A stretch of DNA of 64,000 bases, taken from positions 1 to 64,000 of the forward strand of contig NVXD01000016.1 in the NCBI GenBank assembly GCA_002746415.1, written 5' to 3'. The translations under genes and the position numbers were made by a program. The notes under the pieces are model-generated. The model saw nothing but the letters and a program-made list of their open reading frames with translations, was not told where the DNA came from and searched no databases. The DNA is from Flavobacteriaceae bacterium (GTDB lineage: Bacteria > Bacteroidota > Bacteroidia > Flavobacteriales > Flavobacteriaceae). Below are positions 16,787-25,133 of the stretch, piece by piece (position 1 is the first letter of the stretch; each line of letters opens with the position of its first letter).

Positions 16787-17617
16787 ATGAGCACGATTAA
16801 ATACCTATATCCTCATTGGGGAACGAAGCAAAATACGCCATCCGATTTTTTTTATCTTGCGCTGTCTAATTACTTTGACGGTATTGAAATCAACCTGCCT
16901 GAGGATACTATTTTTAGGCGTCAATTTCAAGATGCACTGAACAGTATCAAACTGGAGCAACCTGACTTCATTTGTGTCCTGCAACAAGTTTTAGGAATAC
17001 AAAAAGAATCCCCCAAAGACTATTTATCAAGAGTCTTAGTTACTTTGGAAAAGATGCTGCCGTATCAGCCAAATTTTATCAATTCACATACGGGTAAAGA
17101 CCATTATTCCTTCTCTGAAAACTGCAACATTATTGAAGCCATAGAAGCTTTTTCATCAAAACACAACATTCCTGTGCTTCATGAAATTCACAGAGGTAGA
17201 TTTACCTTTCATAGCAAAACAACCTTAAACTATTTGGAGAAGTTTCCAAATCTTAAATTTGTGGGAGACCTTTCCCATTGGTGTGTGGTGTCTGAATCCA
17301 TGTTAGAAGATCAGGAGGAACTTATTACAAAAATAATTCCTCATATACATCATATTCATGCACGTGTAGGCTTTGAGCAGTCCCCACAAGTGAACCATCC
17401 TTTTGCCCCAGAATGGCAATTGCATTTAGATACTTTCACCCAGTGGTGGCAAGAAATCATTGACTACCATAGTTCAAAACGGGATATGACCATTACACCA
17501 GAGTTTGGGCCCTATCCCTATATGCCACAACTACCCTTTACCAAAGAACCTTTGGCAGACCAACATGAATTGAATTGCAAAATGAAAACCCAACTAAAAT
17601 TAAATTTGACATACTAA
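16787..17617 (+). CDS. Sugar phosphate isomerase/epimerase-like TIM barrel (AP_endonuc_2)
   Basis: 276 residues of the xylose-isomerase-like TIM-barrel family. Likely metal ligands are the Glu/His pair in LHEIHRGRF, Asp and His in VGDLSHWCVV, His in HIHARVG and Glu in ITPEFGPYPY. Members act as sugar isomerases, epimerases, dehydratases or inosose-related enzymes. The stop of the PhyH gene and this start are one base apart, so translation is coupled and the two act in one pathway. The exact reaction cannot be assigned. Confidence 0.85.
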   Translation: MSTIKYLYPHWGTKQNTPSDFFYLALSNYFDGIEINLPEDTIFRRQFQDALNSIKLEQPDFICVLQQVLGIQKESPKDYLSRVLVTLEKMLPYQPNFINSHTGKDHYSFSENCNIIEAIEAFSSKHNIPVLHEIHRGRFTFHSKTTLNYLEKFPNLKFVGDLSHWCVVSESMLEDQEELITKIIPHIHHIHARVGFEQSPQVNHPFAPEWQLHLDTFTQWWQEIIDYHSSKRDMTITPEFGPYPYMPQLPFTKEPLADQHELNCKMKTQLKLNLTY

Positions 17618-17657
17618 AAATTAGCGTTTTTCTACGCTCATGTAGCCCCTCGATGAA

Positions 17658-17685
17658 TTAAGCCATGGTACAAACTATGGCTTAA
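17658..17685. terminator. Bidirectional hairpin between convergent genes
   Basis: TTAAGCCAT (17658-17666) pairs perfectly with ATGGCTTAA (17677-17685). The right arm covers the stop codon of the oxidase gene ending at 17675. There is no long T run, so termination efficiency is uncertain. Confidence 0.5.
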
Positions 17686-19057
17686 TATTCTGGTTCACTT
17701 TAAACAAATTGTTTGGATCAACTAGTTGTTTAATTTTTACCAGTCGGGCATAGTTATGTTTAAAACTCGCTTTTATACGATCTTGTCCTTCATCCATCAT
17801 AAAATTAGAATAGGCTCCACCTGAAGAATACGGATGTAAAGCTTCCCAATATGCTTTACACCATTTGGTTATTTTTCCAGCGTTCTTAGGGTCTGGATCT
17901 ACACCAACAATAACACCAGCATAATTAGCATCTCTATAGGCCCAAGGGGTATCTTCTGCTCCAACCCTACTGGCTGCGCCACTAATTGGATATAAATGCA
18001 TTTGTGACAATGGTGTGGGAATGTTTGAGCCATATTTTAAGTGTTGCGCGCTAATTTCAGGGCCTAATTCATTAAAGAAGTCGGCTCTCCAATACCACTG
18101 CATACCAGGAACCATCATATCATCGAACATTGATTGTATTGCAGGATAAGGCATTTCCCCTACATGTTCAAATACGGGTTTCATATCTTGGACGGGTTTA
18201 AAAATGGATTCAAAATCTTTCTCCTTACCTGTATAACACCAAACTATTCCACAAAATTGTTTATGGTGTAAATGCTCTGGAAAAGGATCTCCTGGGATAA
18301 TCATAGTCGTTATAAAGCCATTTAATTCCTCTGGTGCATTCAGTAAAAACTGATGATACCACTTCATCACCGCTTCCGTTTGTTCTATTGGCCATAAGGT
18401 TGGACCCCCAATAACTGTTTTTACTGGATGGGCCTGAAATTTAAACGATGTTACTACACCAAAGTTTCCACCACCACCACGAATGGCCCAAAACAAATCA
18501 GTATTGCAATTGGCATTTACCGTTACAAAAGAACCATCTGCCAAAACCATTTCTGCTTCTAATAAATTATCAATTGTGAGGCCATATTTACGAGAAAGAT
18601 GCCCTACACCTCCACCAAGAGTTAATCCTCCTACTCCTGTTGAGGAAATAATTCCTGCGGGAACTGCCAAACCAAAAGGGTGCGTTGCATGATCTACTTC
18701 TCTCCAAAGATTCCCACCTCCCACGCTTACCGTATTATTGGAGGCATCTACCCTTACAAACTTGATTCCAGATAAATCTATGACCAATCCGTCATCACAT
18801 AACCCTAAACCACCACCATTGTGCCCACCTCCTCTTATGGCAATTAAAACATTGTTTTCTCTACCAAAATTTACGGCTGCAATAACGTCTGCAACACTAA
18901 CACACATCGCAAATAAACCTGGCTTTTTGTTTATCATGCCATTATAAACTTTACGTGTTTCATTATAAGTACTGTCCTTTGGGAAAATTAATTCACCGGA
19001 TAATTGGTCTCTGAAAGACATTAGTGTTTCAGCGCTGATGTTTTTTATTGTTTTCAT
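17675..19057 (-). CDS. FAD-linked oxidase (berberine-bridge-like, FAD_binding_4 + BBE)
   Basis: 460 residues of the vanillyl-alcohol-oxidase superfamily. RGGGHNGGG carries His79, the expected site of 8-alpha-histidyl FAD attachment. The second FAD site used by bicovalent members (Cys in GxCGG) is Val here (TGVGGLTLGGGVGHL), so single attachment is expected. The C-terminus has the BBE segment AYSNFMMDEGQDRIKASFKHNYARLVKIKQLVDPNNLF. There is no signal peptide. It is roughly three-quarters identical by eye to the gene at 21207, and the last ~80 bases are almost the same in DNA, so this is a recent duplicate or a conversion tract. Such enzymes oxidise alcohols, sugars or tetracyclines; substrate unknown. 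Confidence 0.9.
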   Translation of the reverse strand: MKTIKNISAETLMSFRDQLSGELIFPKDSTYNETRKVYNGMINKKPGLFAMCVSVADVIAAVNFGRENNVLIAIRGGGHNGGGLGLCDDGLVIDLSGIKFVRVDASNNTVSVGGGNLWREVDHATHPFGLAVPAGIISSTGVGGLTLGGGVGHLSRKYGLTIDNLLEAEMVLADGSFVTVNANCNTDLFWAIRGGGGNFGVVTSFKFQAHPVKTVIGGPTLWPIEQTEAVMKWYHQFLLNAPEELNGFITTMIIPGDPFPEHLHHKQFCGIVWCYTGKEKDFESIFKPVQDMKPVFEHVGEMPYPAIQSMFDDMMVPGMQWYWRADFFNELGPEISAQHLKYGSNIPTPLSQMHLYPISGAASRVGAEDTPWAYRDANYAGVIVGVDPDPKNAGKITKWCKAYWEALHPYSSGGAYSNFMMDEGQDRIKASFKHNYARLVKIKQLVDPNNLFKVNQNIKP

Positions 19058-19062
19058 ATGGA

Positions 19063-19959
19063 TTAGTTATTAGTTGCGATATAGATATCAAAAGAGCCTA
19101 CACCTTCTGGTCTATTGGAATGAAAATATAATTCTGAAAAATCTTTTACTATTGATGGCATTCCTTCATCATACACTGTGTTAATTGGATATTTGAGACA
19201 TTCAGCATTTTCCCATTCTTCCTTTTCTTCATTAAAATTTGCGATCCAAATATCTTGTTTTCCTACTCCTCCTTTTCTACTAGACCATATTAAGCCTCTT
19301 TCTGGCTCAAAATGCATATCGTTTTCTGTACTACTCACTTTCAGGTGTATTGGGGTTCCGAATATTTTCTCCTTCTCATTCCAAAGACTATAATATAAAT
19401 CCATTCCTCCCCAGCCACTTTTTCGGTCACTAACAAAATACAATTCCGTTCTATTATTTTCAACATGATAGAGCGGACAAGCTTCTAAACTTTTTGTATT
19501 AATCTCTTTACCGAGGTTTTTTGCAACACTCCAATTGATATCCGTAGTAATATCCTCTCGATATGATATATATAAATCTTCAACCCCCTCTCCTCCTTCC
19601 ATATCACTAGTAAAGTACATATAGTGCCCATCTTTAGAAATGGCAACACTATGATCACTTCCTGGTGAATTTATAGCAGTTCCAAGGTTAATAGGTTTTT
19701 GCCATGCCTCATTAAGGGAATTTCTATAGGATACATAAATATCCAAATCTCCTTCACCTCCTGGCCTATCCGAACTAAAGTATAAGGTTAATCCATTTGG
19801 CATAACCATTGGAAAACCATCAAAATGCTCCGTATTAATAGGTGCGTTTATACAAAGTACCTTTCTGCTTTCTAAATCGGTTTTGTCTGGATTTTGGGAA
19901 AAACTCCCGGTAACGGAAAGGAGTAACATCATACAGGGTACATAATAGTTTGTCTTCAT
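19063..19959 (-). CDS. Secreted PD40 beta-propeller protein
   Basis: 298 residues with a signal peptide ending in SFSQ. Five PD40 repeats are visible, with the motif LYFSSDRPGGEGDLDIYVSYR repeated as MYFTSDMEGGEGVEDLYIS, LYFVSDRKSGWGGMDLYYS, WSSRKGGVGKQDIWIAN and LYFHSNRPEGVGSFDIYIA. This is the OmpA/TolB-associated propeller type found in the periplasm or at the cell surface of Bacteroidetes. It is 5 bases upstream of the FAD oxidase at 17675-19057, so the two are co-transcribed. It is not a close relative of the propeller trio at 5.4-9.5 kb. Confidence 0.85.
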   Translation of the reverse strand: MKTNYYVPCMMLLLSVTGSFSQNPDKTDLESRKVLCINAPINTEHFDGFPMVMPNGLTLYFSSDRPGGEGDLDIYVSYRNSLNEAWQKPINLGTAINSPGSDHSVAISKDGHYMYFTSDMEGGEGVEDLYISYREDITTDINWSVAKNLGKEINTKSLEACPLYHVENNRTELYFVSDRKSGWGGMDLYYSLWNEKEKIFGTPIHLKVSSTENDMHFEPERGLIWSSRKGGVGKQDIWIANFNEEKEEWENAECLKYPINTVYDEGMPSIVKDFSELYFHSNRPEGVGSFDIYIATNN

Positions 19960-20048
19960 AATAAAATTATTTATTCGATAAAATTATTTGAAAACGACAT
20001 CCTATGATGTCAGTATTGTCTTTATATATGAAACAATTGGATCATTCC

Positions 20049-21107
20049 CTATTTTACGATGGAAGTTGGGAGTACATTATATTCTTTTTTAAATACTCTT
20101 GTAAAATATGTTGGACTATTAAAACCTAAGTCGTAGGCAATTTCCGCTATGGTTTTTGTGCTGTTTTTGATTAAACCCAATGATTCTTGCAATCTTAACT
20201 TTAGTATAAGTCGCCCTGGCGCTACACCTGTTATTGCCTTAATTCTTTTATGAGATTGAGATTTACTTAAGCCGATTGCTGCATTTAATTTTTCAAGGTT
20301 AAAATCAGATGTATGCATTTGAGTATTAATTATGCTAAATACATGTTCTATAAAAGCAAAATCATCTGTCTGTATTATGTTAAGTTTTGCTACATCGACT
20401 TCAATTAAACTTGATTCTTTCTTAAGAATTAAGCTTGTTGCTAAATCGATGCAAATTTTATTACCTAAACTAATATAATTTAATACGTTCAGCCTTGTTT
20501 TTGCCTCTTCAAAAAGGTGTTTCCCATTCACATCTACTGGTTTCCCTGTTACTAATGACAAGCTGTATTCAAATGCATTCCCAAGGTCATTTAACAAATT
20601 TGCAATAGCATTTACACAGCTTATTGCGTCTGATGCTATGGTAAAGGAAGCGACTATATTTTTATTGGGTTGCAAGGAAATTGTGCCATTAGCAGTGTTG
20701 ATCAATTGATATACTTTCTTTAGACAATGAGAGTTTTTATCAAAAAAATCAAAAGTATTCACCATTAAAAGGGTTCTATACCCCGTATCTATTATTCCTG
20801 ATGTCGTATATGCTAAATCATTTATACTTTCACCTTTACCCATGTAGTTTCCAAACTCATCATCGGCAACGGCAATAATATTACAGGCTGTACCTCCATG
20901 TGACTCCTTATGAACCGCATCACAGGATGCTTTATCCGGACCTGTCATCAAACAAAAAATAGTTTTCTGTTCAACATTCACCCAGTATTTAAGTTGTTTT
21001 ACACCAAATTTATCTTGTATTGCTACATCTTTAGTATGTGCTCTAGCGACTTCTTCTACAGAAAAGTTATCATCATTAACCACATGGATGTCCATAAATA
21101 AGGGCAT
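20049..21107 (-). CDS. DUF4242 - cyclase-like - AraC HTH fusion regulator
   Basis: 352 residues in three parts. Residues 1-90 match DUF4242, a small ferredoxin-like domain (MPLFMDIHVVNDDNFSVEEVARAHTKD...CDAVHKESHG), known from nickel-binding proteins. Residues about 110-225 look like a decayed class III nucleotide-cyclase domain (RTLLMVNTFDFF..., then ASFTIASDAISCVNAI..., SLSLVTGKPV) lacking the catalytic Asp residues. Residues about 250-352 are an AraC double helix-turn-helix. It lies between two paralogous FAD oxidases and is the probable regulator of both. A second copy of the same architecture is at 27340. No known regulator with this exact layout comes to mind. Confidence 0.8.
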   Translation of the reverse strand: MPLFMDIHVVNDDNFSVEEVARAHTKDVAIQDKFGVKQLKYWVNVEQKTIFCLMTGPDKASCDAVHKESHGGTACNIIAVADDEFGNYMGKGESINDLAYTTSGIIDTGYRTLLMVNTFDFFDKNSHCLKKVYQLINTANGTISLQPNKNIVASFTIASDAISCVNAIANLLNDLGNAFEYSLSLVTGKPVDVNGKHLFEEAKTRLNVLNYISLGNKICIDLATSLILKKESSLIEVDVAKLNIIQTDDFAFIEHVFSIINTQMHTSDFNLEKLNAAIGLSKSQSHKRIKAITGVAPGRLILKLRLQESLGLIKNSTKTIAEIAYDLGFNSPTYFTRVFKKEYNVLPTSIVK

Positions 21108-21206
21108 AGTACAAATTACATTTAAGCAGGTAATTTAATGATTATAATTCATTCCATACCCATTTGCATATGTCTGATTTATTGCTAGATAAGGTGTTTT
21201 AAAACC

Positions 21207-22592
21207 CTATGGCTTAATATTCTGGTTCACTTTAAATAAATTGTTTGGATCAACTAGTTGTTTAATTTTCACCAGTCGGGCATAGTTATGCTTATAACTG
21301 GCTTTAATGCGCTCTTGCCCCTCTTCCATCATAAAATTAGAATAGGCACCACCGGCTGAATGTCCATGCAAGGCATCATAATAGCCTTTACACCAATCGG
21401 TTATCTTGTCGGCGTTTTTTGGGTCTGGATCAACGCCAATATATACGCCTGCATATTTAGCATCTCTATAAGCCCAAGGGGTGTCTGCTGCTCCTACTCT
21501 AGCAGCTGCTCCAGTAATTGGATACAAATGCATTTGCGATAAAGGGGTTGGAATACTAGAACCAAATTTTAAATGCGCTGCACGTACTTCTGCCCCCAAT
21601 TCGTTAAAAAAGTCAGCTCTCCAATACCACTGCATTCCCGGTGGCAGCATGCCATCAAACAAGGTTTGTAATGCTGGATAAGGCATTTCGCCAACATGTG
21701 CAAAAACAGGATTAAGGGCTAATACGGGTTTAAATAATTCATCAAATTTAGCAGGGTCACCCACATAGCACCAAACAATACCACAGAATTTCTTTTGGTG
21801 CAATTCCTCTGGAAAAGGAGGCCCTGGAATAACCATAGTGGCTATAAACCCGTTTAAGTCTTCAGATACGTCATGAATAAAGCCATCAAACCATTCCATT
21901 ATTTCTTCAACCCTTTCAATAGGCCACAGAGTAGGTCCGCCTATGACATCTTTAACAGGATGCGCTTGAAAGGTAAAGGAAGTAACCACTCCAAAATTTC
22001 CACCACCACCTCTAATGGCCCAAAACAAGTCGGTATGCTCCGTAGCATTTACAGTCACAAAAGTACCATCTGCCAACACCATATCGGCCTCTAGTAGATT
22101 ATCAATAGTAAGCCCATATTTTCGTGCCAGATACCCAATGCCGCCTCCAAGTGTTAAGCCACCAACTCCAGTGGTAGAAATCATCCCAGAAGGAATTGCC
22201 AAACCATGTTCGTGGGTGGCAGTATCGACTTCATTCCAAATGTTTCCGCCTCCAACTTTTACGGTATTGCTTGTGGTATCTACATCTACAAACTTAATTC
22301 CAGACAGGTCTATGACCAAGCCGTCATCACAGAGGCCTAAGCCTGCTCCGTTATGTCCACCACCTCTTATGGCGACTAACAAATTGTGATCTCTTCCAAA
22401 ATTTACGGCTGCAATCACATCATCGGAATCTTTACAGAGCGCAAAAACTCCTGGGGTCTTGTCTATCATGCCATTGTACACTTTTCGTGTTTCATCATAG
22501 CTTGCATCAGACGGTAACACAAGGCTGCCCTTTAATTGTGATCCAAATGTTTTTATAGTATTGGGGTCTAAATCTTTTACTGAATTTTTCAT
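21207..22592 (-). CDS. FAD-linked oxidase (berberine-bridge-like), paralogue
   Basis: 461 residues, collinear with the oxidase at 17675-19057. FAD-attachment His80 is in RGGGHNGAG, the Val replaces the second attachment Cys in TGVGGLTLGGGIGYL, and the BBE tail is nearly identical. The copies differ mainly in the first 30 residues and the central region (IEWFDGF versus MKWYHQF). It is 99 bases upstream of the DUF4242/AraC gene. The duplicate pair around one regulator suggests two related substrates or a gene-dosage effect. Confidence 0.9.
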   Translation of the reverse strand: MKNSVKDLDPNTIKTFGSQLKGSLVLPSDASYDETRKVYNGMIDKTPGVFALCKDSDDVIAAVNFGRDHNLLVAIRGGGHNGAGLGLCDDGLVIDLSGIKFVDVDTTSNTVKVGGGNIWNEVDTATHEHGLAIPSGMISTTGVGGLTLGGGIGYLARKYGLTIDNLLEADMVLADGTFVTVNATEHTDLFWAIRGGGGNFGVVTSFTFQAHPVKDVIGGPTLWPIERVEEIMEWFDGFIHDVSEDLNGFIATMVIPGPPFPEELHQKKFCGIVWCYVGDPAKFDELFKPVLALNPVFAHVGEMPYPALQTLFDGMLPPGMQWYWRADFFNELGAEVRAAHLKFGSSIPTPLSQMHLYPITGAAARVGAADTPWAYRDAKYAGVYIGVDPDPKNADKITDWCKGYYDALHGHSAGGAYSNFMMEEGQERIKASYKHNYARLVKIKQLVDPNNLFKVNQNIKP

Positions 22593-22705
22593 GTGTCGGT
22601 ATTTTAATTCGTCATTCCTATAAGTTACTCATTTTTAAAATAATAAGGAAGGTCCTCTTTTATATGTCAAATCGTTACAAAAACAAGGGCTTTCCCTTAT
22701 TGAAA

Positions 22706-22753
22706 TACAACTAGCCATGCATAGCATTTACGCTATTGATCATGGCTGTTGTA
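22706..22753. repeat. attC-like hairpin A
   Basis: TACAAC-T-AGCCATG at 22706-22719 pairs with CATGGCT-GTTGTA at 22741-22753, with one unpaired T in the left arm. Inside, ATAGC-ATTTAC-GCTAT makes a second stem. It lies 43 bases after the stop of the SnoaL-like gene ending at 22796. The outer AAC...GTT ends and the extrahelical base are typical of integron attC sites, although the GTTRRRY core is not exact (GTTGTAC). Confidence 0.6.
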
Positions 22754-22795
22754 CTCTTACGGTTACAAGTTATGGCTGCGTAGTAACAAATAAAG

Positions 22796-23302
22796 TTACT
22801 CGACTGCCAAAGGGGAATGATGTTCGTGAACCATTTTCCATCCGTCTGATGTTTTAACAAACAATAATGTTATTTGGTCATTGACAATTGCCAAGTCTTC
22901 ACCGAACATAAGATGAAAATCTGAATGGAAAGTCAAATTTGCTACATCACCATAGACGGCAATTTGTAAATCTTTGGCATCAAACTTTATGACTTCGGTT
23001 ACAGAACCAAAAACATTTCTTTCGTGTTCTTCATTGGCAACTCCACCATTTCTTAGTGCTCCACCCTTAAATTCGGTAAACTTTGGACCATAGGCATGGT
23101 AGGAAATTAGTTTGTCAATATCACCATCTTTAATGCTTTGTGCTATGGCACCAAAGGTTTCCAATACTTCTTGTTTGGCTTCTGGAAATTCCTCATTTAT
23201 GAGATCAATGGTAAAGGCCTTTTCATCCATTTCTTTTTGTCCACATCCAGATATAACCATTCCAAATATCATGATGCATGTCATTACTACTTTAGTCTTC
23301 AT
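22796..23302 (-). CDS. SnoaL-like/NTF2-fold lipoprotein
   Basis: 168 residues with lipobox VISGC (Cys20). The mature part has the NTF2-like cone fold of ketosteroid-isomerase relatives: KDGDIDKLISYHAYGPKFTEFKGG, then VAN.TFHSDFHLMFGED, and GWKMVHEHHSPL at the C-terminus. Similar small proteins bind small ligands or act as isomerases; the function here is unknown. It is a close paralogue of 25134-25652 (most of the central 100 residues shared). It has its own -7 box and is followed by hairpin A, so it looks like a one-gene cassette. Confidence 0.85.
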   Translation of the reverse strand: MKTKVVMTCIMIFGMVISGCGQKEMDEKAFTIDLINEEFPEAKQEVLETFGAIAQSIKDGDIDKLISYHAYGPKFTEFKGGALRNGGVANEEHERNVFGSVTEVIKFDAKDLQIAVYGDVANLTFHSDFHLMFGEDLAIVNDQITLLFVKTSDGWKMVHEHHSPLAVE

Positions 23303-23327
23303 AATTTTATATTTATTTGATTTGCTA

Positions 23328-23335
23328 CAAAATTA
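23328..23335 (-). promoter_or_regulatory. -7 box of the SnoaL-like gene
   Basis: On the minus strand TAATTTTG fits TAnnTTTG and lies 25 bases upstream of the ATG at 23302. No clear TTG is found at -33. It suggests this gene does not depend on upstream transcription. Confidence 0.4.
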
Positions 23336-23414
23336 GAAGGGAATAGGTTGCCGAAATGCTACATTTGGATCAAATAAATGCACTTTTAGACCAGAAGAAA
23401 ATTAGGTGACGGTT

Positions 23415-23473
23415 CAGCTATGATTTCGTTCTGCGATTTCACGCAGTGAAAATTCCGCCCGAAATCAAGCCAT
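23415..23473. repeat. attC-like hairpin B
   Basis: AGCTATGATTTCG (23416-23428) pairs imperfectly with CGAAATCAAGCC (23460-23471). The inner GATTTCAC-GCA-GTGAAAATT extends the stem. It begins 6 bases after the stop of the gene ending at 23479. The left arm GCTATGATTTCGTT is shared word for word with hairpin E at 25795-25808, so the two are related elements. Confidence 0.55.
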
Positions 23474-23478
23474 TAGAT

Positions 23479-24156
23479 TTACAAATTAAACATTGATTTA
23501 GCTTTTTGCCAAAATGAATTATTGCCAAAGTTGTCATTAGTTTTTATTCCATCAACAAAAGAGTCTATTTCAGTTTGTTCAAAGTTATTAGTGTTGTCAT
23601 AGATTATATAAAAAGTCAAAACAAAATTTACAACTTCATACGTTAGAATTCTCAAGTTTGAGGGAATCGGAACAGTTCCGTTCTTGGTTTTGTAATCAAA
23701 TCCGTATTCAGTAGAAAGTGCCCCAGTCAGTTCATTCTTCATAATCCTTTTTGCATTCATTGGGATTTCGTTTGTCTTTTTCGCCAAGTAAGGTGCCCAC
23801 ATTAATTCATACTTATTTATGCTCCGAATGTGCAAATTACTTCTACCCTTCAAAGCTCTAACGTCAAATAAATAACAAGCAATTACAGGTCTTCCATTAC
23901 CTTTTTTGAGTGCAAATACAGGTGGGAAAATTACTTTTTCAAAACTTTCTCTGTCTTTTGTTGAAAATTCCGAATTATCAGGGAACACATATTCCGCTTT
24001 AAATTTGTCAAAAACTCCACCGTTATCAATTTCAAATCCGTTTGGAATAGGAATTGAAATTCCGATGTCGTTCAACTCAATAGTATTTTCAAAAATTTCA
24101 ACTTTTGGTTTGAATTTCAGTTCTCGGGTTTTTATTTGGTCTGTTAATTTCATCAA
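23479..24156 (-). CDS. Hypothetical cytoplasmic protein
   Basis: 225 residues, acidic and basic mixed, without signal peptide or membrane segment. It has no recognised motif; the segment GNGRPVIACYLFDVRALKGRSNLHIRSINKYELMWAP may be a core strand-helix unit, and the C-terminal IDSFVDGIKTNDNFGNNSFWQKAKSMFNL looks helical. Its neighbours on both sides are unrelated small genes separated by hairpin elements B and C, the usual setting of an integron-type cassette gene. Function unknown. Confidence 0.65.
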   Translation of the reverse strand: MMKLTDQIKTRELKFKPKVEIFENTIELNDIGISIPIPNGFEIDNGGVFDKFKAEYVFPDNSEFSTKDRESFEKVIFPPVFALKKGNGRPVIACYLFDVRALKGRSNLHIRSINKYELMWAPYLAKKTNEIPMNAKRIMKNELTGALSTEYGFDYKTKNGTVPIPSNLRILTYEVVNFVLTFYIIYDNTNNFEQTEIDSFVDGIKTNDNFGNNSFWQKAKSMFNL

Positions 24157-24165
24157 ATTAATTAC

Positions 24166-24283
24166 AACGTTTTGGTTATGGTATGTTGTGGTTAAACTCA
24201 GACTTTTTAGTCCGCTAGCTATTTCTTTATTTATGATCTCTTACTTCGGGTAAAACACTTACCCACAATACATTATAGCCGTT
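24166..24283. repeat. attC-like hairpin C (118 bp)
   Basis: The outer ends AACG (24166) and CGTT (24280-24283) face each other. Inside, GGTTATGGTATGTTGTGG (24174-24191) pairs with the reverse of CCACAATACATTATAGCC (24263-24280) at about 13 of 18 positions, plus possible G-U pairs. Internal hairpins GACT-TTTT-AGTC (24201-24212) and GGGTAA-AACAC-TTACCC (24248-24264) are present. It fills the gap after the DUF6090 gene. The layout of two outer arms with internal secondary stems is that of a long attC site. Confidence 0.6.
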
Positions 24284-24320
24284 ATGAGCCTTTCGTTAAT
24301 TTACAGAAAAATTAACCTTA

Positions 24321-25043
24321 CTACTCTCTGTCTAATTCTTTTTCTAAAATTTCAACTAATTCCTCTGTTTCAATTAAAGCTTTGGCTTTCAATTCTAAAG
24401 CAAGCTTTCTAAAATGAACTCTATGCATGACCATATTCTTATAGGTGGTGTCATCCATCAATGCTTCATAATTTGTCGGTTTTAGCTTGCGGAATTCAGT
24501 CTCTCGAAAATGCTTATGAATCATAGGTAATACTGAGGATGGCCAAAATTGATTTTCCAAACGCACCGTCTCAGCAACTAAATTGGCATACACAACATCA
24601 AATAGATTAATGATACTTCTTTGCAGTGATTCACTTAGAATAATGTCAATTCCATTAAATTTTAAGAATTCATAGCTTGTTGCCGAAATAAGAATATCTG
24701 GGGAGTATATTGCTTCTGAAAATATCACATCTAAAGAAGGATTATATGGTTTTCTTTCATCTAGGTGATTAATTATTTTAGTTGCCTGATTAATTGTTCG
24801 CTGCTCCAGTAAGATATCTTTATTTAAACGGTCAATGTTGACCAATAAATCTTCCTGCATGGCAATAAGAAGTTTTTGTTCAGTGACTCTATTTTTCTGT
24901 TGCTCATTCCAATTATTAATACTCAATGCAATTAAAATACCAATAACCACAAGGATTATTTCACCAATGGCATAAAGTAAGTACTTGCTGAATTTATTTT
25001 CAGTCAGTAGTCGTTGGCGAATTTTACCAAAGAATTTTAGCAT
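24321..25043 (-). CDS. DUF6090 family membrane protein
   Basis: 240 residues. The N-terminus (MLKFFGKIRQRLLTENKFSKYLLYAIGEI, then ILVVIGILIALSINNWNE) is the hallmark of DUF6090, very common in Flavobacteriaceae: a short basic cytoplasmic tip, one transmembrane helix (about 25-44), and a periplasmic helical domain of about 190 residues. No function is known. Hairpin C follows its stop; the gap to the next gene upstream (90 bp) has no clear hairpin, so it may form a two-gene unit with the SnoaL-like gene at 25134. Confidence 0.85.
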   Translation of the reverse strand: MLKFFGKIRQRLLTENKFSKYLLYAIGEIILVVIGILIALSINNWNEQQKNRVTEQKLLIAMQEDLLVNIDRLNKDILLEQRTINQATKIINHLDERKPYNPSLDVIFSEAIYSPDILISATSYEFLKFNGIDIILSESLQRSIINLFDVVYANLVAETVRLENQFWPSSVLPMIHKHFRETEFRKLKPTNYEALMDDTTYKNMVMHRVHFRKLALELKAKALIETEELVEILEKELDRE

Positions 25044-25133
25044 TTAGCGTTTGGTTAGTTTACCTATAGATAGAAATTTTAGTTTATTTGAACTGGGATT
25101 ATCAGAATAAAGGCCAAGGTATTGTAGTGCCTT

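Noticed and set aside
25044-25133. Search for a hairpin after the SnoaL-like gene at 25134
   Set aside because: Only a weak AAAGGC...GCCTTT pair is present; not comparable to hairpins A-F.
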